The notes: generated from the letters alone by a model not told the origin. A stretch of 64,000 nt of DNA from Sphingomonas sp. LY29 (GCF_035593985.1 NZ_CP141587.1:2354001-2418000), one strand, 5' to 3'. Shown: positions 17,566 through 27,023, counted from the stretch's first letter. Made by a program: numbers and translations.

Positions 17566-18597
17566 ATGAGCGAGCCGATCGGCGATCTTTCCAACCGCAT
17601 GCGCGACATCTTCCGGCTGGTGGTCGAGGCCTACCTCGATCGCGGTCAGCCGGTCGGGTCGAAGACGATCAGCCAGTCGCTGAGCCTGTCGCCCGCGTCG
17701 ATCCGCGGGGTGATGCAGGCGCTGGAGGAGCGCGGCCTGCTGAGCCATCCGCATACGTCCGCGGGACGAATTCCGACCGAGACCGGGCTTCGCCTGTTCG
17801 TCGACGGGATCATGCACGGCGGTCTTCCGCCGGCACGCGAAAGGGCGGCAATCGAAGCGCAACTGACCGACCGACCCGTCGAGGAGGCCTTGGCGGCGGC
17901 GACGGCCACGCTGTCGGGCCTGTCGGCCTGCGCCGGTGTGGTGCTCGCGCCCAAGGCGGAGATCCGGCTGAAGCAACTGAGTTTCGTTCCGCTCGACGCT
18001 TCGCGCGCTCTCGCCGTGTTGGTCGGTGTCGACGGCAGCGTCGAGAACCGCGTCGTGCCACTGCCGCCTGGCGCCAGCGCTATTGGTCTGTCCGAAGTGG
18101 CCAATTACGTCACCGCTCGGCTGTCGGGGCTGACGCTGCCCGAAGCGGAAGCACGGCTGCGAACCGAAATGGCCGAACGGCGTGAAGCGGTCGACATCGT
18201 TGCAGCCGAACTGGTCGCGAAAGGCCTTGCGGACTGGAGCGAGGACCAGGCGCAGCGCCCGGTGCTGATCGTTCGCGGTCAGGCCAATCTGATCGACGAG
18301 GCGACCGCCGCCGACTTGGAACGCGTTCGCCGACTTCTCGATGAGTTGGAGGACCGGCAGGAAATCGCCCGCCTGCTCGACGCCGCGCGTGAAGGGCAGG
18401 GGTGCCGAATTTTCATCGGCAGCGAGAACCGGATGTTCGCTTTGTCGGGCTCCTCGGTCATCGCTGCCCCCTATCGTGGAAGCGACGGTCGCGTAGTCGG
18501 CGTGGTCGGGGTTATCGGCCCGACGCGATTGAACTATGCGCGGGTCGTCCCCATGGTGGATTTCACAGCCCAAGCCCTGACGAGATATATGAAATGA
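17566..18597 (+). CDS. hrcA: heat-inducible transcription repressor HrcA
   Basis: A 343-residue repressor of class I heat-shock genes. The winged helix-turn-helix (residues about 5-75: DRGQPVGSKTISQSL, ASIRGVMQALEERG, HTSAGRIPT) is followed by the GAF-like and dimerisation domains with the conserved IFIGSENRM and APYRG segments. It overlaps grpE by ATGA, the usual hrcA-grpE pair. I could not find a CIRCE inverted repeat in the 82 bases upstream, so HrcA targets (probably groESL) lie elsewhere. Confidence 0.93.
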   Translation: MSEPIGDLSNRMRDIFRLVVEAYLDRGQPVGSKTISQSLSLSPASIRGVMQALEERGLLSHPHTSAGRIPTETGLRLFVDGIMHGGLPPARERAAIEAQLTDRPVEEALAAATATLSGLSACAGVVLAPKAEIRLKQLSFVPLDASRALAVLVGVDGSVENRVVPLPPGASAIGLSEVANYVTARLSGLTLPEAEARLRTEMAERREAVDIVAAELVAKGLADWSEDQAQRPVLIVRGQANLIDEATAADLERVRRLLDELEDRQEIARLLDAAREGQGCRIFIGSENRMFALSGSSVIAAPYRGSDGRVVGVVGVIGPTRLNYARVVPMVDFTAQALTRYMK

Positions 18598-19142
18598 TCG
18601 ACGACAAGAATTTGCACGACGACGCCGAAGCGATCCGCGAAGAGACCGCCGCCGACGCCCCCGAACTGGCCGAGCATGATCGCGTGGCGGAACTCGAGCG
18701 CCAGCTGGAGGAAGCGAAGAACAAGGCGCTTTACGCCGCCGCCGACACGCAGAACGTCCGCCGTCGGCTCGAGGCCGAAAAGCAGCAGGCGTCGACATAC
18801 GCCGTCACCGGTTTCGCCCGCGATATGCTCAGCGTTCGCGACCACCTCGACCGCGCTCTATCGCACGTACCCGAAGCGGCGCGCGCCGATGAGAAGCTGA
18901 AGAGCTTCGTCGAAGGCATCGAAACTACCTTACGCGAAATCGATTCCATCTTCGGCCGCAACGGCATCGAGCGTGTCGCCGCCAAGGGACTTCCGCTCGA
19001 CCCGAACCGTCACCAGGCGATGATCGAGGTCGCGACCGACCAGGCCGAGCCCGGCACGATCGTCGAGGAAATGCAGTCGGGGTACGTCCTCAAGGACCGC
19101 CTGCTTCGCCCGGCCCTCGTGTCGGTGGCGAAGGCGGGTTAG
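18594..19142 (+). CDS. grpE: nucleotide exchange factor GrpE
   Basis: A 182-residue DnaK nucleotide-exchange factor. An acidic N-terminus is followed by a long coiled coil (residues about 25-95) and a beta-rich head with the conserved NRHQAMIEV and EEMQSGYVLKDRLLRPALVSV motifs. ATG at 18594 overlaps the hrcA stop. It converges with the HExxH protein gene with 4 shared bases. Confidence 0.94.
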   Translation: MIDDKNLHDDAEAIREETAADAPELAEHDRVAELERQLEEAKNKALYAAADTQNVRRRLEAEKQQASTYAVTGFARDMLSVRDHLDRALSHVPEAARADEKLKSFVEGIETTLREIDSIFGRNGIERVAAKGLPLDPNRHQAMIEVATDQAEPGTIVEEMQSGYVLKDRLLRPALVSVAKAG

Positions 19143-19594
19143 CCCATATCGAAGGGCAGCAGGCTCCGGTCGGGAGCCTGCGCCAGTTTGAAGCCGCGAT
19201 CGGCCATGAAGCGATGGCGGACCAGTTCCGCCTGCTGCTCGAGGCCGTAGCGTTCGAACCTGCGGCCTTCCTGGAGGGTGTAGCCGTAACGGCAAAAGGG
19301 ATGCCGCATCAGCGGCAGGTACCAGCGGCCGCTTTTCTGTGTCTGCCAGACGTGCGTCATCTCATGGACGAACAGTCCCTGCAGGCTAAGCGGCGCGGTC
19401 GAAAAGTCGTCGCGATACAAGTCGCTGTCGGGGTGGAAATGAATGTTGCCGGTCGGCGCCATGACGATGCCGCGCGGCTGGAACGGCCACCACTTGCCGC
19501 GGACCATGCATACTTGGTCGTAGTCGATCGAATTGCCAAAGATGCTTCGGGCGAGTTCGACTTCGCCGGCTGTCAGGTTACGCGCCAAATTCAT
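19139..19594 (-). CDS. putative HExxH zinc metallopeptidase-like protein
   Basis: A 151-residue protein with a zincin motif HEMTHVWQ at about residues 79-86, preceded by a strand-rich region (CMVRGKWWPFQPRGIVMAPTG). Relatives in sphingomonads are often labelled vgr-related, which the sequence does not justify: there is no VgrG domain. The HExxH with a Trp-Gln after it resembles the DUF4157-type putative peptidase motif. There is no signal peptide. The open frame extends upstream to 20164 through the acpP gene on the other strand; ATG at 19594 is the sensible start. The substrate is unknown. Confidence 0.65.
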   Translation of the reverse strand: MNLARNLTAGEVELARSIFGNSIDYDQVCMVRGKWWPFQPRGIVMAPTGNIHFHPDSDLYRDDFSTAPLSLQGLFVHEMTHVWQTQKSGRWYLPLMRHPFCRYGYTLQEGRRFERYGLEQQAELVRHRFMADRGFKLAQAPDRSLLPFDMG

Positions 19595-19681
19595 GGCCGC
19601 TACGTAGGGTCGCGAAGGGTGCTTGCCCAGTGGCGCGGGGGCGGCTAGGGCATCGCAAAATTCAACGGGAAGGAAATCCAC

Positions 19682-19918
19682 ATGAGCGAGACCGCCGATC
19701 GGGTAAAGAAGATCGTCGTCGAACATCTCGGCGTCGAAGCCGAGAAGGTCACCGAGGAAGCGAGCTTCATCGATGATCTGGGCGCGGACAGCCTCGACAT
19801 TGTCGAGCTGGTGATGGCGTTCGAAGAAGAATTCGGTGTCGAAATTCCCGACGACGCCGCCGAGAAGATCGCCACCGTCAAGGACGCGATCGTCTACATC
19901 GACAGCAACAAGGGCTAA
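19682..19918 (+). CDS. acpP: acyl carrier protein
   Basis: A 78-residue acidic four-helix protein with the phosphopantetheine attachment motif GADSLD; the modified residue is Ser37. It carries growing acyl chains in type II fatty-acid synthesis. AAGGA lies about 7 bases before ATG. fabF follows after a 136-base gap that holds an inverted repeat, and mltG comes next, the usual proteobacterial order acpP-fabF-mltG. Confidence 0.97.
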   Translation: MSETADRVKKIVVEHLGVEAEKVTEEASFIDDLGADSLDIVELVMAFEEEFGVEIPDDAAEKIATVKDAIVYIDSNKG

Positions 19919-19944
19919 TTCGCCCACCATACCGTCTGCCCTCA

Positions 19945-20008
19945 AGCCTGTCGAAGGGCGGTTTGCGCTTCGGCGCGACAGAGGGCGGAAACGGGGCTTC
20001 GACAGGCT
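19945..20008. repeat. inverted repeat of the CTTCGACAGGCT type (REP-like)
   Basis: AGCCTGTCGAAG (19945-19956) and CTTCGACAGGCT (19997-20008) form a 12-base perfect inverted repeat with a 40-base spacer between acpP and fabF. The GCTTCGACAGGCTCAG core is, to my knowledge, a recurrent intergenic palindrome in sphingomonads and some other proteobacteria. Only this copy was found in the window. Confidence 0.7.
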
Positions 20009-20054
20009 CAGCCCGCAGGGGTCTTGAGCCTGTTTTGCTATTCGGAGGATGCCG

Positions 20055-21317
20055 ATGCGGCGAGTGGTTGTAACGGGTCTTGGTTTGGTCACGCCGTTGG
20101 GCGCCGACGTCGAGACCGTCTGGTCGAACATTCTGGCGGGGAAGTCGGGCGCTGGCCCGATCACGCGCTTCGACGCCAGCGATCAGAAGTGCCGCATCGC
20201 CTGTGAGGTGAAGCCCGCCGACCACGAGTATGGCTTCGATCCCGACAAGCGCGTCGACCACAAGGTCCAGCGCCAGGTCGACCCGTTCATCGTCTATGGC
20301 ATCGACGCTGCCGGACAGGCGATCGAGGACGCCGGCCTGACTGACATGACCGAGGAAGTGCGTTTGCGCGCGGGTTGCTCGATCGGGTCGGGAATCGGCG
20401 GCCTTCCGGGTATCGAAAAGGAATCGCTGGTTCTTGCCGAAAAGGGGCCGAGCCGGGTCTCGCCGCACTTTGTCCACGGACGGTTGATCAACCTCATCTC
20501 TGGCCAGGTCAGCATCAAGTACGGGCTGATGGGACCCAACCATGCCGTCGTGACGGCTTGCTCGACGGGAGCCCATTCGATCGGTGACGCGGCGCGGATG
20601 ATCCGTGACGATGACGCCGACATCATGCTTGCGGGCGGCGCCGAGGCGACGATCTGCCCGATCGGTATCGCTGGATTCGCCCAGGCGCGCGCGCTGTCGA
20701 CCGCGTTTAACGACCAGCCCGAAAAAGCCTCGCGACCCTATGACAAAGACCGTGACGGCTTCGTCATGGGCGAGGGCGCCGGCGTCGTCGTGCTGGAGGA
20801 ATATGAGCACGCCAAGGCGCGCGGAGCGAAGATTTATGCTGAAGTGGTCGGCTACGGGCTCTCGGGCGATGCCTATCACGTGACCGCACCGCACCCCGAA
20901 GGATCGGGCGCGTTTCGCTCGATGGCGATGGCGCTTAAGAAGGCGGGCCTGTCGCCGGACGACATCGACTACATCAACGCGCATGGCACCTCGACCCCGC
21001 TCGGTGACGAGCTTGAGTTGGGTGCGGTTCGCAAGTTGTTCGGGGAAGCGATCGACAATGTGTCGATGAGTTCGACCAAGTCGGCGATCGGCCATCTTCT
21101 CGGCGGTGCAGGGGCCGTGGAAAGCATTTTCTGCATCCTCGCGCTGCGCGACCAGGTCGTGCCGCCGACGCTCAACCTCGACAATCCGAGCGAAGGCACG
21201 GCGGGTGTCGATCTCGTGCCGCACACCGCCAAGAAGCGCGAAGTGCGGGCAGTGCTCAACAACAGCTTCGGCTTTGGTGGGACCAACGCCAGCCTGGTGA
21301 TGAAGAAGGTCGACTGA
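20055..21317 (+). CDS. fabF: beta-ketoacyl-ACP synthase II
   Basis: A 420-residue thiolase-fold condensing enzyme that elongates acyl-ACP with malonyl-ACP. The nucleophile Cys169 lies in VTACSTGAHSIG; the two catalytic His residues are in INAHGTSTPLGD and KSAIGHLLGGAG, giving the Cys-His-His set of KAS II. GGAGG at 20044-20048 abuts ATG 20049 but stands 6 bases before ATG 20055, so the second ATG is preferred; it also gives the family N-terminus MRRVVVTGLGLVTPLG. It is downstream of acpP and 4 bases before mltG. Confidence 0.95.
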   Translation: MRRVVVTGLGLVTPLGADVETVWSNILAGKSGAGPITRFDASDQKCRIACEVKPADHEYGFDPDKRVDHKVQRQVDPFIVYGIDAAGQAIEDAGLTDMTEEVRLRAGCSIGSGIGGLPGIEKESLVLAEKGPSRVSPHFVHGRLINLISGQVSIKYGLMGPNHAVVTACSTGAHSIGDAARMIRDDDADIMLAGGAEATICPIGIAGFAQARALSTAFNDQPEKASRPYDKDRDGFVMGEGAGVVVLEEYEHAKARGAKIYAEVVGYGLSGDAYHVTAPHPEGSGAFRSMAMALKKAGLSPDDIDYINAHGTSTPLGDELELGAVRKLFGEAIDNVSMSSTKSAIGHLLGGAGAVESIFCILALRDQVVPPTLNLDNPSEGTAGVDLVPHTAKKREVRAVLNNSFGFGGTNASLVMKKVD

Positions 21318-21321
21318 CGCC

Positions 21322-22287
21322 GTGCTTCGGCGGCTCGCCTGGCTGATCGGCTTTGCGCTCGGCGCAGTGGCGGTCCTGACGTGGTTGTTGTGGTTCCGTG
21401 CCGGACCGACCGACAAGCCGCAGCCGCTGCTGGTCGAGCAGGGATCGTCGGTCGCCGCCGTTGCGAAGAAACTTGAGCAGGCGAAGCTGATCCGAGGCGA
21501 TGCGACGACCTTCCGCGCCTTCGCAAAATTTCTTGGCGGCGGTGACCCTGTCCAAGCGGGCGAATTCGACATTCCTGCGGGGTCCAGCCCGGCGGCAATT
21601 CTCGACCTGCTGCAGCATGGGCGTCCCGTCCAGCGGCTCCTGACGATCCCGGAGGGAATGCCCGCGGTGCTGGTCCAGGAACGGCTGGCGGCGATGCCCT
21701 TCGCGACGGGTCCGGCGCCGCTTCCGGCGGAGGGGCGAGTTTTGCCCGACAGCTACACCTATGAACGTGGCGAAGCGCGGGCCGCCGTGCTCAAACGCAT
21801 GACCGACGCGATGGACAAGGAACTGGCAGTCTTGTGGGCGAAGCGAAAGCCGGCCTGCCCCGTGAACACGCCGCAAGAGGCCGTGACGCTGGCATCAATC
21901 GTCGAAAAGGAAACGAGCAAGCCGTCCGAACGCCGCACGGTGGCCGGGGTGTACTGCAACCGGCTGAAGATCGGAATGAAGCTCGATGCCGACCCGACCG
22001 TCATCTACCCGATCACCAAGGGAAAGCCGCTCGGCCGACGGATCCTTCGGTCGGAGTTGAACTCGATTACCGGCTACAACACCTATCGCGAGGTGGGGCT
22101 GCCGGCGGGACCGATCGCCAATCCCGGGCGCGAGAGCATCGCGGCAGTCCTCGATCCCGCGCCGACGAAAGCTCTGTATTTCGTGGCAGACGGGACCGGC
22201 GGCCACGTGTTTGCGGACACCCTGCAACAGCACAATGCCAACGTCGCAAAATGGTACGCCCTGCGCCGGTCGCGCGGGGAAATGTGA
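21322..22287 (+). CDS. mltG: endolytic peptidoglycan transglycosylase MltG
   Basis: A 321-residue protein with one N-terminal membrane helix (residues about 5-25) and a LysM-like then YceG catalytic domain. The catalytic Glu is expected at 195 in TLASIVEKET; LDADPTVIYPITKG and SYNTYREVGLPAGPI-type segments follow (here GYNTYREVGLPAGPI). MltG cuts nascent glycan strands in the inner membrane. The start is GTG at 21322, just after the fabF stop. It ends head to head with the SH3 gene with no base between. Confidence 0.93.
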   Translation: MLRRLAWLIGFALGAVAVLTWLLWFRAGPTDKPQPLLVEQGSSVAAVAKKLEQAKLIRGDATTFRAFAKFLGGGDPVQAGEFDIPAGSSPAAILDLLQHGRPVQRLLTIPEGMPAVLVQERLAAMPFATGPAPLPAEGRVLPDSYTYERGEARAAVLKRMTDAMDKELAVLWAKRKPACPVNTPQEAVTLASIVEKETSKPSERRTVAGVYCNRLKIGMKLDADPTVIYPITKGKPLGRRILRSELNSITGYNTYREVGLPAGPIANPGRESIAAVLDPAPTKALYFVADGTGGHVFADTLQQHNANVAKWYALRRSRGEM

Positions 22288-22578
22288 TCAGCCGGCGATG
22301 ACCGAGGCAGGCACGTAACCGACGCGGCCGCTTGCCGCATATCCCCAGGCCCATCCGCGACTGCAGTCGAGCATCTGAAATTGTTCACCTGCGGCTAGTT
22401 CGCCCGCGACGGCAGAATCGTCCGCCCCATCCTCATACAGCGGCGTCGCGGTGGCGAGCGTACGGACGAGCGGCTCCGCATAATGCGAGGCGATCACCCG
22501 GCCAGCGAGCGAGGTATCGGCAAGATCCTTGCGGTAGGCATGCGTGGCGGGGTCGGGCAGGTCCGAGACGCCAGCCAG
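22288..22578 (-). CDS. SH3-domain protein, likely N-terminal remnant of a C40 (NlpC/P60) peptidase
   Basis: About 96 residues that match the N-terminal half of sphingomonad NlpC/P60 peptidases: DPATHAYRKDLADTSLAGRV, then a bacterial SH3 fold ending GWAWGYAASGRVGYVPASV. The protein stops right there, next to the mltG stop, and the cysteine peptidase domain is missing. No ATG, GTG or TTG starts the family-like part. CTG at 22578 has GAGGG seven bases before it; an ATG at 22653 would overlap marR by 65 bases without a ribosome site. It is either a free-standing SH3 protein or a decayed gene. Neighbours (marR, M17 aminopeptidase) fit the usual place of the full peptidase gene. Confidence 0.5.
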   Translation of the reverse strand: MAGVSDLPDPATHAYRKDLADTSLAGRVIASHYAEPLVRTLATATPLYEDGADDSAVAGELAAGEQFQMLDCSRGWAWGYAASGRVGYVPASVIAG

Positions 22579-22588
22579 GGCGAAACCC

Positions 22589-22969
22589 TCAACCGTTGGC
22601 GAAAGCGGGTTCCTTGGACCGCTGGGCGATGATCCCACGGCCTTCGCCGCCATCGTCGGCGCGGACGTAACGTTTAAACCCTTCAAGGAAATCGGCCCCA
22701 TTGTTGGTGCGCACGACGAACACGTTGCGACGGTCGTCCTGGTCACGTTCGCGGCGGAGATAGCCGAGGCCGCCCAATGTATTCAAGGCGCGTGTGACGA
22801 CCGGCTTCGAAACGCCGAGCACTCGGGCCAGTCCGCGGACGGTGTGCGGCCCAGGGGTGAGATAGACCAGCATGAGCAATGCCATCTGGCGGTTGGTCAG
22901 GTCGGGCTCGCCTGAACGGACGTATCCGATCAGCGCGCGCATCCATCCTGTTAGCGAAGCCTCGCCCAT
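22589..22969 (-). CDS. MarR family winged-helix transcriptional regulator
   Basis: A 126-residue DNA-binding protein: helix (NRQMALLMLVYL), recognition helix VRGLARVLGVSKPVVTRALNTL and wing GYLRRERDQDDRRNVFV, the MarR arrangement. The ligand and targets are unknown. It sits between the aminopeptidase gene and the SH3 fragment, reading in the same direction, with 121 bases to the aminopeptidase stop. Confidence 0.82.
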   Translation of the reverse strand: MGEASLTGWMRALIGYVRSGEPDLTNRQMALLMLVYLTPGPHTVRGLARVLGVSKPVVTRALNTLGGLGYLRRERDQDDRRNVFVVRTNNGADFLEGFKRYVRADDGGEGRGIIAQRSKEPAFANG

Positions 22970-23090
22970 TGGTCCGGAATCTCCAAATTCGCGTCTTGGC
23001 GGAGATAACCGAACAGGGGCCGTTTAGTTGCGTTAACCCGCGTTGATGACAGGAAATTTCCTACGAGTTTCGCCGGTCGATGCGGCTCCG

Positions 23091-24482
23091 TTACGCCTTG
23101 TATCGCGCTTCGAGCATCGCGAATGCGGCGCGTAAACCCAGCGCTTCTCCGCCTTTCGGGCGTCCGGGCCGGGGCACTGGCCGCCACGCGAAGGTGTCGA
23201 AATGAGCCCACGGAATTTCCGTCGGCACGAAGCGGCGGAGGAATAGGGCAGCGGTGACGGCTCCAGCCATCGGCGAATCCGCTGCGTTGGCGATGTCCGC
23301 CAGATCGGACTTCAACATCTCGTCGTATCCATCCCATAGCGGCATCCGCCAAAGGGGATCGTGAACGTCGCGCGCCGCTCTTTCGAGCGCGGCGGCCAAG
23401 GGATCATCGTTGGCGAACATCGCAGGCAAATCGGGACCGAGCGCCACGCGCGCGGCACCGGTCAGGGTCGCGAAGTCCAAGATGAGTTCGGGCTTCTCCT
23501 CCACCGCCCGCGTCAACGCATCGCTAAGCACGAGACGGCCCTCAGCGTCGGTATTGTCCACCTCGACCGTCAGGCCCTTGCGGCTGGTCAGCACGTCGCC
23601 GGGGCGGAAGGCATTGGCCGATACGCTGTTCTCAACCGCCGGGATCAGCAGGTGAAGGCGCACGGGTAGCCGCTCGCGCATCACGAGCCATGCCAGCGAC
23701 AGGGCATGGGCGGCTCCACCCATGTCCTTCTTCATTAGGCGCATGCCGCTGGCCGGCTTGATGTCGAGGCCTCCGCTGTCGAAGCAGACGCCCTTGCCGA
23801 CGATCGCGACGCGCGGTGAGTCTTCGCGTCCCCAGACCAGTTCGAGCAGGCGCGGCTGTCGGTCTCGGGCGGCGCCCTGGCCGACAGCTGCGATCATCGG
23901 ATAGCCTTGATCGAGCGCGTCGCCCTTCGTGACAGTCGCGGCCGCGCCGAACTCGTCGGCCAGCGCGAGCAGCGCAGCCTCCAACTGTTCTGGTCCAAGG
24001 TCCGAGGCGGGCGTATCGACCCGGTCGCGCACCTGGGCGGTAGCGCTGGCGAGATTGACGTGGTGGTCCACCAGGGCCGCTTCGCCCGACAGCAGCACGG
24101 CGGCGCCGGAGTCCGGTCCCGGGCTCGTCTTGTACCGGTCGAAGCGATGCTGGGCGAGGAGCCAGCCGATGGCGGCGAGGCCGGGTTGGCCCTCGGCCAA
24201 GCGGTACGTGCCCTTAGGCAGGCTCCCGCCAGCCCGCGCAAGGCACCACGGAGTGAGGGATTTCGTCGATCGAACCGTGACGACCTCGAAATCTTCGCGC
24301 GCCACGGGAAGGATCGCGTACTGTCCCTCGGACTTCCCGTCGAAGCGCATGGCTTCGAGCAGCGCGCGTCGCTCGGGCGGCTGGCGCTTCAGCCAATCTT
24401 CGAACCCGGCCTTGTCGACAAGGTGGATCGTGCGCGCGGATTGTCCGCGGTCGGGCTGAAGCAGCGAGGCGAAGTCGGTCAT
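23091..24482 (-). CDS. M17 family leucyl aminopeptidase-like protein
   Basis: A 463-residue protein with the M17 catalytic domain in the C-terminal two thirds. IVGKGVCFDSGGLDIKP carries the metal-binding Lys and Asp, and the family signature NTDAEGRLVLSDAL is intact, as is LDFATLTGAARVALG. The enzyme removes N-terminal residues with two metal ions in the cytosol. The N-terminal domain is shorter and diverged from PepA. It is followed by marR and preceded by rimO. Confidence 0.9.
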   Translation of the reverse strand: MTDFASLLQPDRGQSARTIHLVDKAGFEDWLKRQPPERRALLEAMRFDGKSEGQYAILPVAREDFEVVTVRSTKSLTPWCLARAGGSLPKGTYRLAEGQPGLAAIGWLLAQHRFDRYKTSPGPDSGAAVLLSGEAALVDHHVNLASATAQVRDRVDTPASDLGPEQLEAALLALADEFGAAATVTKGDALDQGYPMIAAVGQGAARDRQPRLLELVWGREDSPRVAIVGKGVCFDSGGLDIKPASGMRLMKKDMGGAAHALSLAWLVMRERLPVRLHLLIPAVENSVSANAFRPGDVLTSRKGLTVEVDNTDAEGRLVLSDALTRAVEEKPELILDFATLTGAARVALGPDLPAMFANDDPLAAALERAARDVHDPLWRMPLWDGYDEMLKSDLADIANAADSPMAGAVTAALFLRRFVPTEIPWAHFDTFAWRPVPRPGRPKGGEALGLRAAFAMLEARYKA

Positions 24483-24528
24483 GCCTCCGTCCTAGCGGGA
24501 GTGGGCAGTCCTCGACAATGCGCCTCGC

Positions 24529-25878
24529 TCAGTTCGCGAGCGCTCCGAACAGATCATGCTCATCGCTATCCTCGACCACGACCCGGACGATGTCTCCCGG
24601 TGACAGGTGCCCGGCATCGCGAAGATGGACTTCGCCGTCGATCTCGGGCGCGTCGGCCTTCGACCGTCCGGTCGCGCCGCCTTCGTCCGCATCGACCGCG
24701 TCGATCAGCACGTCGATCGTCCGTCCGACCTTTTCAGCGAGCTTCTCCGTCGAAATTTGCGCGGTGAGTTCCATGATCCGAGCGTAGCGCTCTTCCTTGA
24801 CCTCTTCGGGCACCGGGTCGGGCAGGGCATTGGCGGCGGCGCCCTGGACGGGTTCGAAGCGGAAGGCGCCGACGCGGTCGAGGCGCGCCTCGGTCAGCCA
24901 GTCGAGCAGATACTGGAAGTCTTCCTCGGTCTCGCCCGGGAAGCCGACCACGAAGCTGGAGCGGATGGCGATGTCGGGGCACACCGAGCGCCAGCCGGCA
25001 ATCCGCTCGAGCACGCGCGCCTCGTTGGCGGGACGGCGCATCGACTTCAGGATCTTCGGGCTGACATGCTGGAAGGGGATATCGAGGTAGGGCAGCACCA
25101 AGCCTTCGGCCATCAGCGGAATGACCGAGTCCACGTGTGGGTAGGGGTAGACGTAATGCAGTCGAACCCACGCGCCAAGCTTGCCTAGCTCCCGCGACAG
25201 GTCAGTCATGTGGGCGCGTACCTCGGTCGGCTCGCCGTTGCGCGGGCGCCACGGCCAGGAGCCGAACTTCATGTCGACACCGTAGGCCGAGGTGTCCTGG
25301 CTGATCACCAGCAATTCCTTCGTGCCCGCCGCGACGAGCTTCTCGGCTTCGCGCAGGATCGCATCGGGCCGGCGGCTGACGAGGTCGCCGCGGATCGACG
25401 GAATGATGCAGAAGGAGCAGCGGTGATTGCAGCCCTCCGAGATCTTCAGATAGCTGTAGTGGCGCGGGGTCAGCTTCAGCCCGGCTTCCGGCACCAGATC
25501 GAGATAGGGTGAGGGCACCGGCGGCGCCGCTTCGTGCACCGCTTCGACCACCGCTTCATATTGCTGCGGGCCGGTGATCGCGAGAACCGCCGGAAAGCGC
25601 TCGCGGATCAGGTCGGCGTCATTGCCCATACAGCCGGTGACGACCACTCGGCCGTTCTCGGCGATTGCCTCGCCGATCGCCTCGAGGCTCTCGGCCTTGG
25701 CGCTGTCGAGGAAGCCGCAGGTGTTGACCAGCACGACGTCGGCGCCGGCGTAATCGGGCGACAGCTCGTAGCCGTCGGCGCGAAGCTTCGTCAGGATTCG
25801 TTCGGAATCGACCAGCGCCTTGGGACAGCCGAGCGAGACCATGCCGACACGCGGCGGGGTGGGGAGAATGGTAGCCAT
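24529..25878 (-). CDS. rimO: ribosomal protein S12 methylthiotransferase RimO
   Basis: A 449-residue radical SAM enzyme with three domains: N-terminal UPF0004 ([36 protein letters not shown], whose cysteines bind one cluster), the radical SAM core with CNHRCSFC (CX3CX2C), and a C-terminal TRAM domain. The [12 protein letters not shown] form is typical of RimO rather than MiaB. It methylthiolates an Asp of S12. The start is ATG at 25878. Confidence 0.94.
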   Translation of the reverse strand: MATILPTPPRVGMVSLGCPKALVDSERILTKLRADGYELSPDYAGADVVLVNTCGFLDSAKAESLEAIGEAIAENGRVVVTGCMGNDADLIRERFPAVLAITGPQQYEAVVEAVHEAAPPVPSPYLDLVPEAGLKLTPRHYSYLKISEGCNHRCSFCIIPSIRGDLVSRRPDAILREAEKLVAAGTKELLVISQDTSAYGVDMKFGSWPWRPRNGEPTEVRAHMTDLSRELGKLGAWVRLHYVYPYPHVDSVIPLMAEGLVLPYLDIPFQHVSPKILKSMRRPANEARVLERIAGWRSVCPDIAIRSSFVVGFPGETEEDFQYLLDWLTEARLDRVGAFRFEPVQGAAANALPDPVPEEVKEERYARIMELTAQISTEKLAEKVGRTIDVLIDAVDADEGGATGRSKADAPEIDGEVHLRDAGHLSPGDIVRVVVEDSDEHDLFGALAN

Positions 25879-25931
25879 GGGAAGCTGCCGCCCTTAGCGC
25901 GAGTTCGCGGCAAAAGCGAGGCGGCGCTTGG

Positions 25932-27023
25932 TCAGGCGGGTGCGACCCCGTCCTTGCCGAAGGTCGGGATGATCTCGATCACCCGGTCGCCTGTCTGAAG
26001 CGCCTTCGCGCCTTCCTCCCAGAAGCCGATCGGCTTGCCGTTTCGCCAGATCCGCAAGCCGACACCGACCGCGGCATCGGCCAGCGACTTGCCGACTTCA
26101 AAATGTTCGATCTCGCGCTCGTGGAGTCGGACGCGGCCGCTGGCCGAGGCGAGATCGGCCATATAGTCGGCGATTCCGTTCCCCTCGACCGACCCCGCCA
26201 GCAGCAGGCCGGCGAAGCTGGTCGGATTTATGACGCAATTGGCACCCGCTGCGCGTGCCGGAAATTCATTGTCCTCGGCCTTTACCGACACGGAGATGGG
26301 CAAGTCGGGCGAGAGGTGACGGGCCGTAAGGCAGATCAGGATCGACGTATCGTCGCGGCCCGCCGAGACGATGATCATCCGCGCCCGATCGATGCGCACC
26401 GACTGCATCGTCGTGTCCCGCGTCGCATCGGCCATGAGCACCGCGCACCCGCACGCCTCGGCCTTCGCCAGCGCGCCGGCTTGCGGGTCGATCACGACGA
26501 TCCGCTTCGGATCGGTGCCGCGCTCGATCAGTTCGTCGACCGCTTCGGATCCGGTCGTGCCATATCCGGCAACGATGATGTGGTCGGAAAGCGCGTTCTG
26601 CAGTCGGGTCATGAGCCAACGGTCCCAGCTTTTCTTGATGACGAAGGTGTAGGCGGTGCCTGCAAGGATCAGGATGAGGAAAATCCGGATCGGGCTGACG
26701 ATCAGCGCGTCGAACAGCCGCGCCCGGTCGCTGATCGGCACGATATCGCCGTAGCCGGTCGTGGTCGCGCTGATCATCGTGAAGTAGATAACGTCGACGA
26801 AGCTGACCTTGCCGTCGTAACTGTCCTTGAAGCTGTCACGCTCGAACCAGTGGACGGCGACGATCAGGCCCAGGAGCGCAAAGACGATTCCGATCCGGAT
26901 CGCCAGTTGCGACCATGCCGATAGCGACGACCGGCGGTGCAGGAGCGGATGCGCCGGGTCGGACGACCATTTTTCCAGTCCCAACGTGCTTCCCTTTTCG
27001 ACGGCTGCGACGGTGCAAGCCAT
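25932..27023 (-). CDS. potassium channel with RCK/TrkA-N domain
   Basis: A 363-residue inner-membrane ion channel. There are two membrane helices around residues 42-62 and 105-130 flanking the pore loop with selectivity filter TTTGYGD. A cytosolic Rossmann RCK domain begins at about residue 148 (HIIVAGYGTTGSEAVDELI) and is followed by a TrkA-C-like end. It probably conducts K+ gated by a nucleotide or Ca2+. It is divergent from the nucleotide-sugar dehydrogenase gene across 106 bases. Confidence 0.9.
   Translation of the reverse strand: MACTVAAVEKGSTLGLEKWSSDPAHPLLHRRSSLSAWSQLAIRIGIVFALLGLIVAVHWFERDSFKDSYDGKVSFVDVIYFTMISATTTGYGDIVPISDRARLFDALIVSPIRIFLILILAGTAYTFVIKKSWDRWLMTRLQNALSDHIIVAGYGTTGSEAVDELIERGTDPKRIVVIDPQAGALAKAEACGCAVLMADATRDTTMQSVRIDRARMIIVSAGRDDTSILICLTARHLSPDLPISVSVKAEDNEFPARAAGANCVINPTSFAGLLLAGSVEGNGIADYMADLASASGRVRLHEREIEHFEVGKSLADAAVGVGLRIWRNGKPIGFWEEGAKALQTGDRVIEIIPTFGKDGVAPA

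Noticed and set aside
20049..20054. Upstream ATG of fabF as the start
   Set aside because: The ribosome site GGAGG touches it without a spacer; the ATG at 20055 has a 6-base spacer and the family N-terminus.
19878..21572. Open frame of 564 codons on the minus strand opposite fabF
   Set aside because: Same reason: fabF on the plus strand has full catalytic motifs, and the antisense product looks like no protein family.
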